Shown in pieces: positions 61,184 through 64,000 of a DNA stretch of 64,000 nt. Below the pieces are notes generated by a model. That model was not told the DNA's origin. It made no database searches and saw only the letters and a list, made by a program, of their open reading frames with translations. Each line of letters starts with the position of its first letter. Position 1 is the first letter of the stretch. Both the position numbers and the translations under genes were made by a program. The stretch comes from Allosediminivita pacifica (GTDB lineage: Bacteria > Pseudomonadota > Alphaproteobacteria > Rhodobacterales > Rhodobacteraceae): positions 18,890-82,889 of the forward strand of contig NZ_QBKN01000025.1 of the NCBI RefSeq assembly GCF_003054175.1, written 5' to 3'.

Positions 61184-63388
61184 ATGACCGACCAGACCCA
61201 GCCAGACATCATCTATACCAAGGTGGACGAAGCGCCCGAGCTGGCCTCGGCCTCGCTCCTGCCGATCATCCGCACCTTTGCCGCCGCTGCCGGCGTCACG
61301 GTCGGCACCCGCGACATCAGCCTCGCCGGCCGAATCCTTGCCGCCTTCCCCGACTTCCTCAGCGACGAGCAGAAGCAGGAAGACGACCTCGCCTGGCTCG
61401 GCAAGCTGGTGAAAGAGCCCCACGCCAACGTCATCAAGCTGCCCAACATCTCGGCCTCCGTGCCCCAGCTCGTCGCCGCCATCGAGGAACTGCAGGGCCA
61501 GGGCTACGCCATCCCCGACTACCCCTACTCCCCCGAGAGTGACGCCGAGAAAGAGGCCCGCGCCCGCTACGACGCCATCAAGGGCTCGGCCGTGAACCCG
61601 GTCCTGCGCGAGGGCAACTCCGACCGCCGCGCCGCCACCGCCGTCAAGAAATTCGCCCAAGCCAACCCGCACCGCATGGGCGACTGGTCCTCGGACAGCA
61701 AGACCCGCGTCGCCTCCATGTCCGGCGGCGACTTCTTCTCGAACGAGAAGTCGACCACCCTCGACAAGGCCGCGACCGCCAAGATCGTCCTTGAAACCGC
61801 CGACGGCGAAACCGTCCTGAAGGAAGGCGTCAGCTTCCCGGAGGGCACCGTGGTCGACGCCACCTTCATGTCCGCCAAGGCCCTCGATGCCTTCCTCGCC
61901 GAGGAGATCGAGAAGACCAAGGAAGAGGGCACGCTCTTCTCGCTGCACATGAAGGCCACCATGATGAAGGTCTCCGACCCCATCATCTTCGGCCACGCGG
62001 TCAAGGAATTCCTCAAGCCGGTCTTCGACAAGTACGGCGACGAGCTCAAGGCCGCCGGCGTCGATCCCAGCTCGGGCCTCGGCGACCTGCTCAAGCGCGT
62101 CCAGGACAAGCCCGAGATCAAGGCCGCCATCGACGAGTGCATGAAGGACCGCCCGGCCATGTACATGGTCGATTCCGGCAAGGGCATCACCAACCTGCAC
62201 GTGCCCTCCGACGTCATCATCGACGCCTCAATGCCCGCCCTCATCAAGAACGGCGGCAAGGGCTGGGGCCCGGACGACGCCACGCATGACACCAACTGCG
62301 TGATCCCCGACAACTCCTACGCGCCCGTCTACGACGAGACGATCAAGTACTTCAAAGAGACCGGCAAGCTGGACCCCGCCACCGCGGGCACCGTCCAGAA
62401 CATCGGCCTCATGGCGCAAAAGGCCGAGGAATACGGCTCCCACCCGACCACCTTCGAGATCCCGCAGGACGGGACCGTGAAGATGGTGCTCGACGACGGC
62501 ACCGTCCTGCACGAACACAAGGTGGAAAAGGGCGACATCTGGCGCTCGGCCTCCGCCAAGAAGGCCCCGATCGAGGACTGGGTCATGCTCGCCATCGAGC
62601 GCCAGAAGGAAGAGAACTGCGAAGCGATCTTCTGGCTCGACGAAAACCGCGCCCACGATGCCGAGCTCATCAAGTTCGTGAAGCCGATCCTCGAGCGGGA
62701 AGGCGTCTCGGACAAGTTCTTGATCATGGCGCCGCGCGAAGCCACCCGCCAGTCGCTCGAGACCATCCGCGAGGGCAAGACCTCGATCGCGATCACCGGC
62801 AACGTGCTGCGCGACTACCTGACCGACCTCTTCCCGATCCTGGAACTGGCCACCTCGGCCAAGATGCTCTCGATCGTGAAGCTGATGAACGGCGGCGGCC
62901 TGTTCGAGACCGGCGCCGGCGGCTCGGCCCCCAAGCACGTCCAGCAGCTGGTCGAGGAAAACCACCTGCGCTGGGACAGCCTCGGCGAGTTCTGCGCGCT
63001 GGGCGAAAGCCTAAAGTTCCTCGCCAGCGCCCGCGACAACTCCAAGGCGCGCGTTCTGGGCAAGGCCGTGGAACAGGCCACGCAGGGCGTGCTCGACAAC
63101 GACCGCTCGCCCTCGCGCAAGGCGGGCGAGCCCGACAACCGCGACAGCCACTACTGGTTCGCCCGGTACTGGGCCGAGGCGCTTGCCACCCAGACCGAGG
63201 ACACCGAGATCTCGGCCCACTTCGCGCCGATCTCCAAGGCCCTGATCGAGGGGGAAGAGGCCATCGTCTCCGAGCTCATCGGCGCGCAGGGCAAGCCCGT
63301 GGACCTCGGCGGCTACTACCACGCGGACGAGAAGAAGACCTCCTCGGTCATGCGTCCCTCCAAGACGCTGAACGACATCATCGGTTAA
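61184..63388 (+). CDS. icd: NADP-dependent isocitrate dehydrogenase, monomeric type
   Basis: TCA-cycle enzyme oxidising isocitrate to 2-oxoglutarate. From ATG 61184 (AAAGG upstream) the product is 734 aa, the normal size of the monomeric Azotobacter-type enzyme, not the 400-aa dimeric one. Signature stretches: [25 protein letters not shown] at the N-terminus, [26 protein letters not shown] (substrate binding Ser/Arg), and the C-terminal [20 protein letters not shown] and [10 protein letters not shown] strong terminator follows 9 bases after the stop. The frame stays open for another 58 codons upstream but without coding character. Confidence 0.98.
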   Translation: MTDQTQPDIIYTKVDEAPELASASLLPIIRTFAAAAGVTVGTRDISLAGRILAAFPDFLSDEQKQEDDLAWLGKLVKEPHANVIKLPNISASVPQLVAAIEELQGQGYAIPDYPYSPESDAEKEARARYDAIKGSAVNPVLREGNSDRRAATAVKKFAQANPHRMGDWSSDSKTRVASMSGGDFFSNEKSTTLDKAATAKIVLETADGETVLKEGVSFPEGTVVDATFMSAKALDAFLAEEIEKTKEEGTLFSLHMKATMMKVSDPIIFGHAVKEFLKPVFDKYGDELKAAGVDPSSGLGDLLKRVQDKPEIKAAIDECMKDRPAMYMVDSGKGITNLHVPSDVIIDASMPALIKNGGKGWGPDDATHDTNCVIPDNSYAPVYDETIKYFKETGKLDPATAGTVQNIGLMAQKAEEYGSHPTTFEIPQDGTVKMVLDDGTVLHEHKVEKGDIWRSASAKKAPIEDWVMLAIERQKEENCEAIFWLDENRAHDAELIKFVKPILEREGVSDKFLIMAPREATRQSLETIREGKTSIAITGNVLRDYLTDLFPILELATSAKMLSIVKLMNGGGLFETGAGGSAPKHVQQLVEENHLRWDSLGEFCALGESLKFLASARDNSKARVLGKAVEQATQGVLDNDRSPSRKAGEPDNRDSHYWFARYWAEALATQTEDTEISAHFAPISKALIEGEEAIVSELIGAQGKPVDLGGYYHADEKKTSSVMRPSKTLNDIIG

Positions 63389-63396
63389 GATTCCCG

Positions 63397-63420
63397 GGCC
63401 AGCCCCTGCGGGGGCTGGCC
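63397..63420 (+). terminator. Terminator of isocitrate dehydrogenase
   Basis: Perfect 10-bp stem GGCCAGCCCC / GGGGCTGGCC with loop TGCG, 8 bases after the stop codon. A T-rich tail is not evident (ATCCCTC), so part of the termination may depend on other factors. Confidence 0.75.
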
Positions 63421-63874
63421 ATCCCTCTGCCCGCCAGCACTCAACCTATGGGCGATTCGCACCTCAGATCAGGGCGAGTCGCGCGCGAGCTGCCCAGATT
63501 TCCGGCAAGACCGCCAAACTCCGCACATCGCGAGAGCGCTACCGCCGCACCGCAGAATTCTTCTGCGAGGCGATATTCACGGCATACGACTGGGACGGCG
63601 AAACGCGCCAGATCACAAGGCATTGATTTAAAGAGAGTTTCGCGAGAACTCGACATCACCTCGCGCCAGGCAAGGATCCGGCAAGCCGGCGAACCCCCGC
63701 CGATAATGCTGCATTTGCACATCGACAGGGAAAAGTTACCAGATTATTAAGAAATCAAGTCCGGACAGCCAGTTTCCTACGATGGAAACAGCCCCGGATC
63801 AGCCTTTTTTGCATTGCGTCGGTGGCGAGCGACAGATCGCTGCCAGAAGCGCGGTTTCACGAGGGAGTTTCGAT
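63421..63874. promoter_or_regulatory. Upstream region of the right-edge sugar transferase gene
   Basis: About 450 bases with no convincing gene; the frame 63448-63750 is Arg/Ala-rich and has no ribosome site. AT-rich around 63720-63770. It probably carries the promoter of the gene starting at 63875. Confidence 0.4.
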
Positions 63875-64000
63875 ATGAAGACCTTGGACGCCTTCACTGC
63901 AGCCGACCTGACGGCGGCACCGTTCCAGACACGCAAGGCCGCCTTCAACCGTGAGGCACAGACGCTCTACCTCCGCTTCGGCAAGCGGGCCTTCGACCTG
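63875..64000 (+). CDS. Probable EPS sugar transferase, 5' end only
   Basis: ATG 63875 follows GAGGGAG at about 10 bases. The 42 residues visible (to the window edge) end LYLRFGKRAFDL. That matches the start of bacterial sugar transferases, whose first membrane helix follows a basic stretch of the form xRFGKRxFDL; the frameshifted transferase at 28133-28845 has YRRYGKRALEI in the same place. The identification rests on this short motif. If right, it is a second initiating transferase and a sign that more EPS genes lie to the right. Confidence 0.6.
   Translation, partial: MKTLDAFTAADLTAAPFQTRKAAFNREAQTLYLRFGKRAFDL

Noticed and set aside
63448..63750. 100-codon plus-strand frame after icd
   Set aside because: Arg/Ala-rich without a ribosome site, and it runs through the region that should be the promoter of the next gene.
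1..64000. tRNA or rRNA genes, CRISPR arrays, insertion sequences and phage genes
   Set aside because: None seen on either strand. I looked for cloverleaf-like and repeat-spacer patterns by eye only; a tRNAscan and an IS search would settle it.

Overview
The window is high-GC, densely packed chromosomal DNA that looks like an alphaproteobacterium of the Rhodobacterales (Roseobacter-like). The case rests on a nirK-nirV pair, a monomeric NADP isocitrate dehydrogenase, TRAP and Liv-type transporters in catabolic operons, and above all an exosortase D (XrtD) with proteins ending in VPLPA-CTERM sorting signals. The assignment is by gene content only; there is no rRNA, tRNA, CRISPR array, insertion sequence or phage gene in the window.

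Layout. (1) 1-3150: denitrification edge, with the 3' part of hemN converging on nirV and nirK; an NnrR/FNR-type box lies upstream of nirK. (2) 3.6-9.9 kb: an SsuABC-like ABC importer, a PuuE-like deacetylase, an epimerase and an SDR in one operon, closed by a convergent IclR regulator. Two similar inverted repeats (before the operon and before iclR) are candidate IclR operators. (3) 10.4-17.4 kb: a quinate/shikimate operon (aroE-type dehydrogenase, QuiC-type dehydroshikimate dehydratase, TRAP transporter dctPQM, type II dehydroquinase) divergent from a TetR gene, with a twin 16-bp palindromic operator between. (4) 17.5-18.4 kb: htpX. (5) 18.6-27.9 kb: one ten-gene leftward operon, rpiR - glutamine-synthetase-like - livG - binding protein - livF - livH - livM - formamidase-like - N-formylglutamate amidohydrolase - cysteine hydrolase, probably for uptake and breakdown of an amide or N-formyl compound of unknown identity.

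(6) 28.1-59.5 kb: a large exopolysaccharide and surface-protein locus. It has a sugar transferase, glycosyltransferases, acyltransferases, a polymerase/ligase, a flippase, an AlgD-like nucleotide-sugar dehydrogenase, a sulfotransferase, an SGNH hydrolase, a Wza-like export protein, an outer-membrane barrel, a PrsT-like TPR lipoprotein, an ExeA-like ATPase, a Wzz/GumC-like co-polymerase, a BY-kinase-like protein and XrtD. Two candidate XrtD substrates lie in the same locus, and two related parallel-beta-helix proteins sit at different places in it. A second sugar transferase starts at the right edge, so EPS genes probably continue beyond the window. (7) 59.8-63.4 kb: an AEC permease and monomeric isocitrate dehydrogenase.

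Three EPS-locus genes are interrupted by single-base shifts: the sugar transferase near 28280, an acyltransferase near 38675 and the signal peptide of the small VPLPA-CTERM protein near 55688. Each lies at a short homopolymer, so either the strain is losing EPS function or the assembly has indel errors; raw reads would decide.
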